Shown: positions 16,231-23,998, numbered from the stretch's first letter. The stretch: 64,000 bases of DNA from Actinopolyspora saharensis (GCF_900100925.1 NZ_FNKO01000002.1:868001-932000); one strand, 5' to 3'. Program-made: numbers and translations. The notes: generated by a model from the sequence alone, not told the origin.

Positions 16231-17013
16231 ATGAACGATTCCGCGACGTCGTGGGCCGACGGTCCGCTGCTTGCCCTGGACCTGGAAACGACGGGAACCG
16301 ACACCGCCACGGACCGCATCGTGACCGCGACGTTTATTTCCGTGACCCCGGGAAACCCGGCGAACCCCACGAGCTGGCTGGCCGATCCGGGAGTCGAGAT
16401 CCCGGCCGAGTCCACCGAGGTCCACGGAATCGACACCGAGCACGCCCGCACGCACGGCAGGCCCGCGGGAACCGTGGTCGCCGAGATAACCGAGGCGCTG
16501 GCCGCGCAGTGGTCACCGACGACACCGCTGATCGCGTTCAACGCCAGCTTCGACCTGTCCCTGCTGGACGCGGAATCGCGCAGGCACCTGGGCACCGCGC
16601 TGCCGCTCGGGGGTCCGGTGATCGATCCACTCTGCATGGACCGCCACGTGGACCGCTACCGCAAGGGCAAGCGCACGCTGGCCGCCCTGTGCGAGCACCA
16701 CCGGGTGAAGGCCGAGGAGGCGCACACCTCAGCGGGCGACGCCATCGCGGCGGCCCGGCTGGCGTGGCGGCTGGCCAAGAGCTATCCCGAGCAGCTCGGC
16801 CTGGTCGAACCGCGAGTCCTGCACGAGCAGCAGGTCGAGTGGTACCGGGCCCAGACGCGCAGTTTCGCGGGCTACCTGGACAAGCAGGCGGGCAGGACCG
16901 ACGACGCGGCCGAGGCGGAGCGGTTGCGCACCCGGGCCGCCCAGGTGCGCGTCGACGCCGAGGGCTGGCCGCTGCGCCAGCAGGAGCTGCCGACCACGAA
17001 CGCCGGGGTCTGA
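16231..17013 (+). CDS. DEDDh 3'-5' exonuclease (epsilon-like)
   Basis: 260 residues. The RNase T/DNA polymerase III epsilon fold is shown by its four acidic ligands and catalytic His: Asp17 and Glu19 in LALDLETTG, Asp108 in FNASFDLSLL, then His165 and Asp170 in HTSAGDA. Between them is VHGIDTEHARTHG, the usual second motif. The last 80 residues are charged and helical (HEQQVEWYRAQTRSFAGYLD), a tail seen in actinobacterial 3'-5' exonucleases. It degrades single-stranded DNA or RNA ends. The next gene starts three bases after its stop, so the two products probably act together. Confidence 0.88.
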   Translation: MNDSATSWADGPLLALDLETTGTDTATDRIVTATFISVTPGNPANPTSWLADPGVEIPAESTEVHGIDTEHARTHGRPAGTVVAEITEALAAQWSPTTPLIAFNASFDLSLLDAESRRHLGTALPLGGPVIDPLCMDRHVDRYRKGKRTLAALCEHHRVKAEEAHTSAGDAIAAARLAWRLAKSYPEQLGLVEPRVLHEQQVEWYRAQTRSFAGYLDKQAGRTDDAAEAERLRTRAAQVRVDAEGWPLRQQELPTTNAGV

Positions 17014-17015
17014 CC

Positions 17016-17738
17016 GTGGGCGAGCGGATCTGGCTCGACGTCCCCTTCGCCGAGAAGGAAGCAGCCAAGGCGGCGGGAGCGCGCTGGGACCCGGCGGAGA
17101 AGCGCTGGTACGCCCCGCGCGCGGGCATGGAGTCCCTGCGGCCCTGGGCCGCGCTGCCGGAGGTTCCCGAGCTGCTGCCCGGCGAGGACCGCGCGTTCGG
17201 CTCCGGCCTGTTCGTCGACCTCGTGCCCAGCACCTGCTGGTTCACCAACGTGCGCTCGTGCACGGCCCCGCGGGACTGGGAACGGCTGCGCCGGATGATC
17301 ACCAGGCGCGCCGGAGGGCGATGCGAGATCTGCGGTGCCGCCCCGGAGGCGAACTCCCGGCGCCGCCTGGAGGCGCACGAGCGGTGGCACTACGACGAGG
17401 CCGAGCGCGTCCAGACGCTGCGCCGGTTGATCTGCCTGTGCGACGCCTGCCACACCGTCACCCACTTCGGCTTGGCCCAGGTGCGCGGGGTCGAGGAAGA
17501 GGCCGGACGACAGCTGTGCGCGGTCACCGGCATGAGCGCCGCCGAGGCCGAGGAGCACGTGGCAGCGGCCTTCGAGCTCTGGTCCCGCAGGTCGCGGGTC
17601 GAGTGGAGCCTGGACCTGAGCATGCTGACCGAGGCCGGGATAACGCTGCGCACTCCGCCGGAGGCCGAGCAACGACCGGACATCGCGGCGCGGGAGCTGG
17701 GTAGCGGCGCGGCGGAGGGGCCGCGGCGATTCGGCTGA
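17016..17738 (+). CDS. DUF5710 domain plus zinc-finger/HNH-like protein
   Basis: 240 residues from GTG 17016, two bases after the exonuclease stop. Residues 1-35 (WLDVPFAEKEAAKAAGARWD, then RWYAP) are a DUF5710-type module, which accompanies DNA-processing proteins such as primases and helicases. Residues 100-150 hold CEIC (103-106), His121 and CLCDACHTVTH (Cys140, 142, 145; His146, 150), an arrangement like a zinc-stabilised HNH nuclease. The catalytic His is uncertain. Linked to the DEDDh exonuclease, it is a candidate DNA-binding or nicking partner in repair or defence. Confidence 0.65.
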   Translation: MGERIWLDVPFAEKEAAKAAGARWDPAEKRWYAPRAGMESLRPWAALPEVPELLPGEDRAFGSGLFVDLVPSTCWFTNVRSCTAPRDWERLRRMITRRAGGRCEICGAAPEANSRRRLEAHERWHYDEAERVQTLRRLICLCDACHTVTHFGLAQVRGVEEEAGRQLCAVTGMSAAEAEEHVAAAFELWSRRSRVEWSLDLSMLTEAGITLRTPPEAEQRPDIAARELGSGAAEGPRRFG

Positions 17739-17781
17739 GACGCGCCGTGCTCCGGTGTGGACACCCCTCGGGCTCGCCGCA

Positions 17782-17834
17782 GGACCGGATCGCCGCGGGG
17801 CCTGATCACCACAGGGCCTGATCACCACAGGGCC
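17782..17834. repeat. 16-base tandem repeat, about 3.3 copies
   Basis: Unit GGGCCTGATCACCACA at 17798 and 17814, a degenerate copy at 17782 and a partial copy at 17830. It lies between the exonuclease pair and the CRISPR remnant. Confidence 0.75.
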
Positions 17835-17890
17835 GCGTAGCTCACCGGAGACGGCGGGCGAGCCGTGCTGCTCAGCACGGGCAGCACGCA

Positions 17891-17980
17891 CGAGTGCCCC
17901 CGCCTGCGCGGGGCCTACCTCTCGTATCTGATGATCCGCGGCGAGGAGCTGCGGTCCATCCCCGCGTGCGCGGGGCCTAC
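17891..17980 (-). CRISPR. Type I-E-like CRISPR remnant: two repeats, one spacer
   Basis: On the minus strand a 28-base repeat begins GTAGGCCCCGCGCACG and ends GGGGATGGACC (17980-17953). After a 34-base spacer comes a degenerate repeat starting GTAGGCCCCGCGCAGG (17918-17891). The intact repeat fits the consensus of the array at 56961 exactly, and the inner CCCCGCG/CGCGGGG hairpin is typical of type I-E. Loss of sequence in the second repeat is usual at the leader-distal end. No cas gene is in this window, so any activity depends on a locus elsewhere. Confidence 0.75.
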
Positions 17981-18014
17981 TCGATGACCTGCGGTTTCGG
18001 AGATCCGGGGAGCT

Positions 18015-18473
18015 CTACTTCTTGCTGGGCCAGATGAGATGCTCGGGATCCCACCACAGCGCGTAGAACTGGTTCCCGATCAAGAACCCGTACAGGCGGC
18101 GCTTGCCGGTGATCCTCAGACGAGCGATCGTGTCTTGGTCCTCGTATCCGAGATCCACGAGCCTGCGAACAGCATCCTTGTTGGGCAAAGCATCGACGTC
18201 GTAGGTTTTGCCCTCTTCGGCTCCCGGAGCAAACACCTGATCCGCGCGCATCTGCTCGAACGAACGAAGCCTTTCGAGCAGCTTGGCGTGGTCGTCTCGT
18301 GTGATGTTCGTCAGGCACCAATCACTGCCCACGTCAACGTGGTTGAAGCGAACAACCAGGTTGTCCGGGGCGTGATCGGGGTTGAACTGTCGTCGCGGCC
18401 GCTGTTGCGCACCATCCTGAATGCTCTTCGCCGCAGACGGGACGGCCTTCGTCTTGCGTTTGCCGGCGCTCAT
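18015..18473 (-). CDS. Candidate toxin partner of the Panacea-type antitoxin
   Basis: 152 residues. Basic, low-complexity N-terminus (SAGKRKTKAVPSAAK), then a compact domain with VVRFNHVDVGSDWCLTNITR, a stretch of short helices, and a C-terminal RRLYGFLIGNQFYALWWDPE block. The final aromatic WWDPEH pattern resembles the ends of small RelE/HigB-like or phage-derived toxins, but I cannot name a family. Its ATG overlaps the antitoxin stop by four bases (18470-18473), the antitoxin-first order common in type II toxin-antitoxin pairs. The A/T content is visibly higher than in neighbouring genes, suggesting transfer. Confidence 0.6.
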   Translation of the reverse strand: MSAGKRKTKAVPSAAKSIQDGAQQRPRRQFNPDHAPDNLVVRFNHVDVGSDWCLTNITRDDHAKLLERLRSFEQMRADQVFAPGAEEGKTYDVDALPNKDAVRRLVDLGYEDQDTIARLRITGKRRLYGFLIGNQFYALWWDPEHLIWPSKK

Positions 18474-18928
18474 ACGTCGTCGGCGTTCTCCTCGGTCAAT
18501 GCGTCGTAGTACTCGAACATCGAGTCCGTGGTGATGACGGCGTTGCTGCGCTGCAGATCATCGAGATCACCACGCGTGTCACGCCAGGGCGCTTCGCGAT
18601 GCGTGAGCTCGCTGAGCCAATGAGCAGACTTGTCACCGTATGCGTCAAGGACGGCATGGATCGTGTCACGCTGTTCGGGCGTCAAGCGATCGGGATCACC
18701 GCCGATATCAAAAGCGGCGTCGAGCCGGAAGTTTCCACGGTGCGCTCGATACAGTTCAGGCACAACCGGCCCGTTGGCCCACGCCTCGATCGACTCACCG
18801 AACAGTGGTTGCTCGTCCCAGACCAAGTGCCACGCCTGGCTGTAGTAGACGAGCTTCTGCAACTTCATCGCGGTCATCGGTCCACGCTGGCGCAGGATAT
18901 AGGCGGCGACATCCCTGGCGGTAGCCAT
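18470..18928 (-). CDS. Panacea-domain (DUF4065, GepA/SocA-like) antitoxin
   Basis: 152 residues from ATG 18928, chosen because AGGGAGAG sits eight bases upstream; an ATG 36 bases earlier lacks this. The sequence opens ATARDVAAYILRQRGPMTAM, then KLQKLVYYSQAWHLVW, EQPLFGESIEAWANGPVVPE and LYRAHRG. Those are the signature blocks of the DUF4065/Panacea fold found in SocA and in many hyperpromiscuous antitoxins. The last 30 residues are acidic (ALTEENADDV), as expected for neutralising a basic toxin. It is the first gene of a two-gene unit with the 18015 protein. Regulation by autorepression is typical of the class but no operator was identified. Confidence 0.85.
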   Translation of the reverse strand: MATARDVAAYILRQRGPMTAMKLQKLVYYSQAWHLVWDEQPLFGESIEAWANGPVVPELYRAHRGNFRLDAAFDIGGDPDRLTPEQRDTIHAVLDAYGDKSAHWLSELTHREAPWRDTRGDLDDLQRSNAVITTDSMFEYYDALTEENADDV

Positions 18929-19167
18929 TACCGTCTCTCCCTTCGGCGTGTAATACCGAGACATCGTGTCATGACTCGCCCCATCGTAGCGCAGCCATGA
19001 GGATCAGGTGACCTGAACCACTCAGTGATCTATCGCCTCGACCCGTCCTCTCGAACGTTACTCATCAGCCGATCGAGTTCACCTCAGAGCGGGCACTACG
19101 GCGTCCCACGCTGATGTGGGCAGTCCTCAGGACTCGCTCCTCGTCACTGTGACCACCTGTTCAGGGA

Positions 19168-20043
19168 TCAGTGTGTGATCAGATCTGCACGGCGGATGCG
19201 GTCTACACCCGCTTGCCGGCCGAGTTCGGCGCGCATTTCCGGGTGCTCGTGATAGTAGCGCAGTGCTTGGTAGGCCAGGGCTGGATCGACGGACAAGTTC
19301 ATGCCCTGCACACCCATGTGGGGTGCCAGGGCTAGCTCGGGTTGTTTCCACAGACGTGAGCGCCGGTGAAAATACGGGGTGCTGTTGTCGTAGACGGCTG
19401 TGGTGATCAGCTGCCCACCCGTGGTGCCCGCGCTGACTGAGATGATGCTGTCCCAGGCGAAGAAGCTCGTGAACGCCCAGGAACGATGATGGACCCCGCT
19501 GGGAGCGAGAGCCAACGCGCCACGACTCAAACCTCCTCGGAGTGCTTCGACGACCAGCAGCAGGAGGTACAGCGTGGCCAGGCTGCTTGCGACGAGCAGC
19601 ACACTCGTGCCGGTACCGCTGGAATCGTCATCCAGGACCACGAGCAGGGCGACAACGGCGAGAAGACCGAACAGCGCGAGCATGGAAGCGGTCATGGCGA
19701 CGTAGGTCAGTGCGAGTCCGCGTGAGTACGGGATCACTACCGCTTCCGAGTTCGCGGGCGCGACGTGATCGAGATGGATCGAAGCGGTCCCCCGATCACG
19801 AACGCGTAGCCGGGTGAGGACGGCGATGCTGACGAATCCGAGGAACAGCGGGGCACAGATCGCCATGATCACCCCTCGGGCGTCCGGCGGGGTCGCGGTC
19901 AACGCGATGACAGCCCCGGCCAAGGAGCCCAATCCCAGCACCGCGAATACCGTGACAGTGACTTTCTGCTTCGCCTCGCCCGGCTCGGGCCACTCCTGAG
20001 GCCACGGCAAGCGCCGAGTCTGCTGGCCACCAAGCTCGGACAT
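19168..20043 (-). CDS. Four-helix membrane protein of unknown function
   Basis: 291 residues; ATG 20043 preceded by AAGGAG. After a polar N-terminus, two transmembrane segments (about 30-75) are followed by a loop (IHLDHVAPANSEAVVIPYSR), two more segments (about 112-165), and a soluble C-terminal half that includes LAPSGVHHRSWAFTSFFAWD, reminiscent of PH-like domains in actinobacterial membrane proteins. It is last in a short unit after the 58- and 126-residue genes. Lower GC and position beside the toxin-antitoxin pair mark it as accessory; an immunity or export role is possible but unsupported. Confidence 0.6.
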   Translation of the reverse strand: MSELGGQQTRRLPWPQEWPEPGEAKQKVTVTVFAVLGLGSLAGAVIALTATPPDARGVIMAICAPLFLGFVSIAVLTRLRVRDRGTASIHLDHVAPANSEAVVIPYSRGLALTYVAMTASMLALFGLLAVVALLVVLDDDSSGTGTSVLLVASSLATLYLLLLVVEALRGGLSRGALALAPSGVHHRSWAFTSFFAWDSIISVSAGTTGGQLITTAVYDNSTPYFHRRSRLWKQPELALAPHMGVQGMNLSVDPALAYQALRYYHEHPEMRAELGRQAGVDRIRRADLITH

Positions 20044-20100
20044 GATTCAAGGGCTCCTTACTACCAACAGCAGACCAGCGCGATGTAGAGGTGAGCTCGG

Positions 20101-20481
20101 CTAGAACACCGCGTTCCAAGCACCCGATACGGCATCACCAACAGCCTCTGCTCCGTCCACGACGGTATTGCCGACGGCCTCGACACCTTCGTTGATCTTG
20201 TCTTGTACGCCTTGCGGGAGAGCGTCGTAGACGAAATCCGCCGCGACACCCACGCCCACACCCACACCCACAGCAGCCAGAGCACCCCAGCCGACCGGTG
20301 TGGAGGCCACCAGGGCCGCGGCGCCGGCGCCGGCGACACCCGAGAACACGGCCTTGCCGGGTGGCTTGCCGGTGTGCATGTCGTAGCCGATCGATCCGTC
20401 CGGATCGACTGACCACAGGCCACGAACAGAGATCCGACAGCGCAGCTGTGTCGCCCCATCTTGCTGCCCGTTACCCAGCAT
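20101..20481 (-). CDS. Glycine-rich amphipathic protein resembling the C-terminus of type VII-exported proteins
   Basis: 126 residues from ATG 20481, which overlaps the stop of the preceding 58-residue gene. A hydrophobic Gly/Ala/Val core (FSGVAGAGAAALVASTPVGW, then GALAAVGVGVGVGVAADFVY) is followed by a repetitive VGNTVVDGAEAVGDAVSGAW ending in NAVF. Such endings are common in large WXG/LXG-type secreted proteins of actinomycetes, so this may be a detached fragment of one, or a small pore-forming protein. Without the N-terminal export domain its own secretion is doubtful. Confidence 0.45.
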   Translation of the reverse strand: MLGNGQQDGATQLRCRISVRGLWSVDPDGSIGYDMHTGKPPGKAVFSGVAGAGAAALVASTPVGWGALAAVGVGVGVGVAADFVYDALPQGVQDKINEGVEAVGNTVVDGAEAVGDAVSGAWNAVF

Positions 20482-20647
20482 CGGCCGAATCTTCGGCCGC
20501 ACCCTCGGTCTTGTTGTCAGTGCCGTGTTCCGTATTGGACCCCACACCGGAAGCCAGCGTGTCGGCGTCGACGGGAATCGGCACGGGCGGCCCGCTGACG
20601 ACGAGCTGTTCCTGCTGCTCCTCATCTGAATTCGGGGACGTGCTCAC
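20471..20647 (-). CDS. Small acidic hypothetical protein
   Basis: 58 residues from GTG 20647, with AGGAAG 11 bases upstream. It reads MSTSPNSDEEQQEQLVVSGP then an acidic, disordered tail. The stop overlaps the start of the 126-residue gene by 11 bases, so translation is probably coupled. It could be the surviving N-terminal piece of a gene split by frameshift. No family recognised. Confidence 0.4.
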   Translation of the reverse strand: MSTSPNSDEEQQEQLVVSGPPVPIPVDADTLASGVGSNTEHGTDNKTEGAAEDSADAG

Positions 20648-20651
20648 GCCG

Positions 20652-20697
20652 ATGCACTTCCTTTCCCCGGCCTGACGAGGTCGGGGGATTGGTGCAT
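20652..20697 (-). promoter_or_regulatory. Nested hairpin in the leader of the 58-residue gene
   Basis: On the minus strand ATGCAC pairs with GTGCAT. Inside it CCCCGACC pairs (one mismatch) with GGCCGGGG around the loop TCGTCA. The AGGAAG ribosome-binding sequence lies within the outer stem, a few bases before the GTG start, so the fold could limit translation. No known riboswitch class is evident. Confidence 0.4.
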
Positions 20698-20825
20698 TCA
20701 CGGGACCTGCCGCTCCCCGGCCCCATGGAGTCCGACTCCGGCAGGTGACCTCTCCCGAGGGGTGATGAGCGCCCTGTCGGAACACGATGCGTCGCGCTCC
20801 GGCGCGGACCCCTTAGGCTTGGCGC

Positions 20826-21656
20826 ATGGCCGAGATCACCGAACTCGTCTACTACCCGGTCAAGGGCTGCGCGGGGATCACCGTCGGCAGCGCCGACCTG
20901 ACCCCCGCCGGGCTGCGCCACGACCGCTGCTTCATGGTCGTCGACGAGCGGGGCGGCTTCCGCAGCCAGCGCAAGGACCCCGGCATGGCCGTCATCCGCC
21001 CCGAGATCGACCCGGACGGCACGCGGCTGACGCTGCACGCTCCCGGGGGCGAGTCGGTCGCGATCGAGGTGGACACCGCGGCCACGGCGCGTTCCGAGGT
21101 CGAGCTGCACGGGGCCGGCTACCTGGGAATCGACCAGGGGGACACCGCCGCCGAGTGGTTCTCGGCGGTGCTCGGCACCAGGTGCAGGCTCGTGCGCGTC
21201 CCTCCGGAGCACGATCGGGTGACCGGCGGACTCACCGAGGGGACCTCCGGTTACGCGGACAGCTGCCCGATCCTGGTCGTTTCCGAGGAGTCCCTGCGGG
21301 ACGTGAACGAGCGGCTGACCGAGCGGGGACTTCCCGCCTTGCCGATGAACCGCTTCCGTCCGAACATCGTGGTGGCGGGCTGGCGGGAGCCGCACACCGA
21401 GGACCTGGTGCGCAGAGGCGCGGCCGGGGACGTGGAGCTGGGCTACGCCAAGATCGCCAAGCGCTGCGCGGTCACCACCGTCGAGCAGACCAGCGGCCGC
21501 AAGGACGGCCCCGAGCCGTTGCGCGTTCTCGCCGAGTACCGGCGAACCGAGGGCAACGGGGTGGCCTTCGGCAGCAAGTTCGCGGTGCTGCGCGCGGGCA
21601 AGCTCTCCGTGGGGGACGAGTTCGGGGTCACCGAGTGGGGGACTTCCGAGCTCTGA
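20826..21656 (+). CDS. MOSC-domain molybdenum-cofactor sulfurase-like protein
   Basis: 276 residues. An N-terminal MOSC beta-barrel (ELVYYPVKGCAGITVGSADL, then HDRCFMVVDERGGFRSQRKD) is followed by the MOSC domain with NRFRPNIVVAGW and KRCAVTTVEQTSG. The conserved Cys214 in the last motif is the cofactor-binding cysteine of the mARC/YcbX type. This family handles sulfur transfer to, or reduction of N-hydroxylated compounds with, molybdenum cofactor. No ferredoxin domain is fused at the C-terminus, unlike YcbX. Apparently monocistronic. Confidence 0.88.
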   Translation: MAEITELVYYPVKGCAGITVGSADLTPAGLRHDRCFMVVDERGGFRSQRKDPGMAVIRPEIDPDGTRLTLHAPGGESVAIEVDTAATARSEVELHGAGYLGIDQGDTAAEWFSAVLGTRCRLVRVPPEHDRVTGGLTEGTSGYADSCPILVVSEESLRDVNERLTERGLPALPMNRFRPNIVVAGWREPHTEDLVRRGAAGDVELGYAKIAKRCAVTTVEQTSGRKDGPEPLRVLAEYRRTEGNGVAFGSKFAVLRAGKLSVGDEFGVTEWGTSEL

Positions 21657-21717
21657 ACCGGGCCGCTGGTGAGCAGCGACTCCCCCGGTGGCGGAACTCG
21701 CTTACTGATAACAAAAT

Positions 21718-21746
21718 TTGACAACTGTCATTTGTTCGCCGATGGT
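21718..21746 (+). promoter_or_regulatory. Promoter with overlapping TetR-like operator
   Basis: -35 TTGACA at 21718-21723, a 17-base spacer and a weak -10 GATGGT at 21741-21746. The palindrome TGACA-AC-TGTCA (21719-21730) overlaps the -35. Transcription would start about 21753, exactly at the ATG of the aldo/keto reductase, implying a leaderless mRNA. The coupled TetR gene at 22757 is the likely repressor. Confidence 0.5.
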
Positions 21747-21752
21747 GATGGT

Positions 21753-22760
21753 ATGACTCAACGCGCCCTCGGATCCACCGGTCCCTCCGTGTTCCCGCTC
21801 GGGCACGGGCTGATGGGCATGTCCGACTTCTACGGCCCCGCCGACACGGCGGAGAGCCACGCCACCATCGACGCCGCGATCGAAGCGGGGATGAACCTGC
21901 TGGACACCGGCGACTTCTACGGCAGCGGGCACAACGAGCTCCTGCTGCGCGAAGCCCTGCGGCGGCACGACAGGGACCAGCTGTCCCTCAGCGTCAAGTT
22001 CGGGGCGATGCGCGACCCGCACGGCGCCTTCGTCGGATTCGACGGCAGCCCCGCCGGGGTCAAGAACTCGCTGGCCCAGACCCTGCAGCGCCTGGGCACC
22101 GATCACGTCGACATCTACCGCCCCGCCCGCCTGGACCCGCAGGTTCCCATCGAGGAGACCATCGGGGCGATCTCCGAGATGGTCGAGGCCGGGCACGTCC
22201 GCCACATCGGCCTGTCCGAGGTCGGGGCGGACACGATCCGTCGCGCGGCAGCGGTGCACCCGATCGTGGACCTGCAGATCGAGTACTCCCTGCTCTCCCG
22301 CGGCATCGAGGCCGAGATCCTGCCCACCTGCCGGGAGCTCGGAATCGGGATCACCGCCTACGGCGTGCTGTCCAGGGGGCTGCTCTCCGGCCGTTGGGAC
22401 CGGAACCAGAGCGACGACCCGAGAACGCGCTTCCCCAGGTTCCAGGGCGAGAACCTGGACCACAACCTCGGGCTCGTCGAACAGCTCCGCTCCGTGGCCG
22501 AGGAGAAGGGCGCCAACGTCGCCCAGGTCGCCATCGCCTGGGTCCTGGCCAAGGGAGAGGACATCGTCCCGCTCATCGGCGCCCGCCGCAGGGAACGGCT
22601 CAACGAGGCCCTCGGCGCGCTGGACCTGCGGCTCACCGCGGAGGACGTGGCCGCGATCGAGCGAGCGATCCCCGCGGACTCCGCGGCGGGCCAGCGCTAC
22701 GACGAGCACGCGATGGAGCTGCTCGACAGCGAGCGCAGCAGCCGGGACGGGACTTCGTGA
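21753..22760 (+). CDS. Aldo/keto reductase (pyridoxal-reductase-like subfamily)
   Basis: 335 residues. NADPH-dependent (beta/alpha)8 barrel with Asp51 ([10 protein letters not shown]), Tyr56 and Lys82 (SLSVKFG). The usual catalytic His is absent: the strand-4 motif reads [10 protein letters not shown], with Ala at the His position, the form seen in a known AKR subgroup. Near the C-terminus is [16 protein letters not shown], the NADP-binding motif. ATG 21753 is chosen because it coincides with the predicted transcription start; in-frame ATGs lie further upstream. It is coupled by GTGA to a TetR regulator. Confidence 0.88.
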   Translation: MTQRALGSTGPSVFPLGHGLMGMSDFYGPADTAESHATIDAAIEAGMNLLDTGDFYGSGHNELLLREALRRHDRDQLSLSVKFGAMRDPHGAFVGFDGSPAGVKNSLAQTLQRLGTDHVDIYRPARLDPQVPIEETIGAISEMVEAGHVRHIGLSEVGADTIRRAAAVHPIVDLQIEYSLLSRGIEAEILPTCRELGIGITAYGVLSRGLLSGRWDRNQSDDPRTRFPRFQGENLDHNLGLVEQLRSVAEEKGANVAQVAIAWVLAKGEDIVPLIGARRRERLNEALGALDLRLTAEDVAAIERAIPADSAAGQRYDEHAMELLDSERSSRDGTS

Positions 22761-23338
22761 CCGGTGCGCTGACCGCGGAACGGATCCTCGATGCGGCGGA
22801 GGACACCCTCCGCCGCTTCGGTCCGGGCAAGACGACTGTGGTGGACGTGGCCCGCTCGCTCGGTGTCAGCCACGGCAGCGTGTACCGCCACTTCCCGAAC
22901 AAGGCAGCCCTGCGCGACGCCGTGGCCGAGCGCTGGCTGCAGCGGATCTGCGTGCCCCTCCACCCCGTGGTCACCGAGGACGGTCCCGCCGCGGAGCGAG
23001 CCTGGAGGTGGTTGTGGCTGCTCAGCACCACCAAGCGCGAGATGGCCAGCAACGACCCCGAGCTCTTCGCCACCTACTACGCGCTGGCGAGCGAGATCAG
23101 GGAGGTCGTGTCGGACCACCTCGAGACGCTGACCGAGCTGCTCGCCCGCATCGTCGCCGACGGTGTGCGGCGCGGGGAGTTCGCGGTGGACGATCCCCGC
23201 GAGACGGCGCGGACGATGCTGTCGGCGACCACCAAGTTCCACCACCCCGCGCACGCGGCGGAGTGGGCGGACCCGAACCTCGACCGGGAATTCGAGACGG
23301 TCTGGGAACTGGTGCGCCGCGGGCTCGAAACGCGGTAG
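22757..23338 (+). CDS. TetR-family regulator coupled to the aldo/keto reductase
   Basis: 193 residues; GTG start overlaps the reductase stop by four bases. The helix-turn-helix lies at about residues 8-52: [40 protein letters not shown] and [13 protein letters not shown]. The C-terminal domain contains [20 protein letters not shown] and a closing [15 protein letters not shown]. Co-transcription with its target and an operator over the -35 point to a self-limiting circuit that detects the reductase's substrate. Ligand unknown. Confidence 0.88.
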   Translation: MTGALTAERILDAAEDTLRRFGPGKTTVVDVARSLGVSHGSVYRHFPNKAALRDAVAERWLQRICVPLHPVVTEDGPAAERAWRWLWLLSTTKREMASNDPELFATYYALASEIREVVSDHLETLTELLARIVADGVRRGEFAVDDPRETARTMLSATTKFHHPAHAAEWADPNLDREFETVWELVRRGLETR

Positions 23339-23398
23339 GGCGGCACCGGGAGGCCGTGACGGGGGCCGAGGCCCGGTCGGGTGAGCTGACCGACGCCA

Positions 23399-23427
23399 TT
23401 TGGTTGCGCACAATTCGCTGCTAACCT
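23399..23427 (+). promoter_or_regulatory. Promoter of the ohrR-like gene with a MarR-type box
   Basis: TTTGGT (23399-23404), a 17-base spacer and TAACCT (23422-23427); the start of transcription would fall at the GTG at 23434, so a leaderless message is likely. The spacer contains TTGCGCACAAT (23404-23414). The nearly identical TTGCGTACAAT occurs at 25227 before the oxidoreductase gene. Confidence 0.45.
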
Positions 23428-23433
23428 GCGTGT

Positions 23434-23949
23434 GTGCGGGACTCGAACGATGCAGCAGCGGAAGCCGCGGGAGGCACGACTCCGGAGAGCGGCTCCGAGG
23501 AGCTGCTGCGTCTGGAACGGCAGCTCTGCTTCGTGCTGCACGCCACCTCGCGGGCGTTCGACACGCTCTACCGACCGGTCCTCTCCCAGCTGGGGCTGAC
23601 CTACCCGCAGTACCTGGTCATGCTGACGGTCTGGGAACACGGCGAGCTCACGGTCAAGGAGCTCGGCAACCTGCTGCGGCTGGACTCCGGAACGCTGTCC
23701 CCGCTGCTCAAACGCCTGGAGAAGGCGGGCTTCGTGCGGCGCGAACGCAGCTCGGTGGACGAGCGCTCGGTGCTGGTGAACGCGACCGACCAGGGCAGGC
23801 AGCTGCGGGAGCAGGCCCGGGACATCCCGCGCCGCATCCTGTCCGCCACCGGACTCGACGAGAACCGGCTCAGCGAGCTCTACAACGAGCTGTCCAGGGT
23901 CACCTCGGCCCTGGACACGGCGGCCGAGAGCATCGAACGGCAGGACTGA
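23434..23949 (+). CDS. MarR-family regulator, OhrR-like one-cysteine redox sensor
   Basis: 171 residues. RLERQLCFVLHATSRAF contains Cys32, the reactive cysteine of OhrR. The rest follows the OhrR pattern: LGLTYPQYLVMLTVWEHGEL, winged-helix LLRLDSGTLSPLLKRLE and DER in RSSVDERSV. It is the only cysteine, so this is the 1-Cys type that is oxidised by organic hydroperoxides and then leaves DNA. No ohr peroxidase gene is adjacent. A shared promoter motif suggests control of the oxidoreductase operon at 25302 and perhaps the aldo/keto reductase at 24071. Confidence 0.88.
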   Translation: MRDSNDAAAEAAGGTTPESGSEELLRLERQLCFVLHATSRAFDTLYRPVLSQLGLTYPQYLVMLTVWEHGELTVKELGNLLRLDSGTLSPLLKRLEKAGFVRRERSSVDERSVLVNATDQGRQLREQARDIPRRILSATGLDENRLSELYNELSRVTSALDTAAESIERQD

Positions 23950-23998
23950 AAAAGGCCCGCTCGCCACGCCGCAGCCCGTTTCCGACCGAGTCCTTCCG

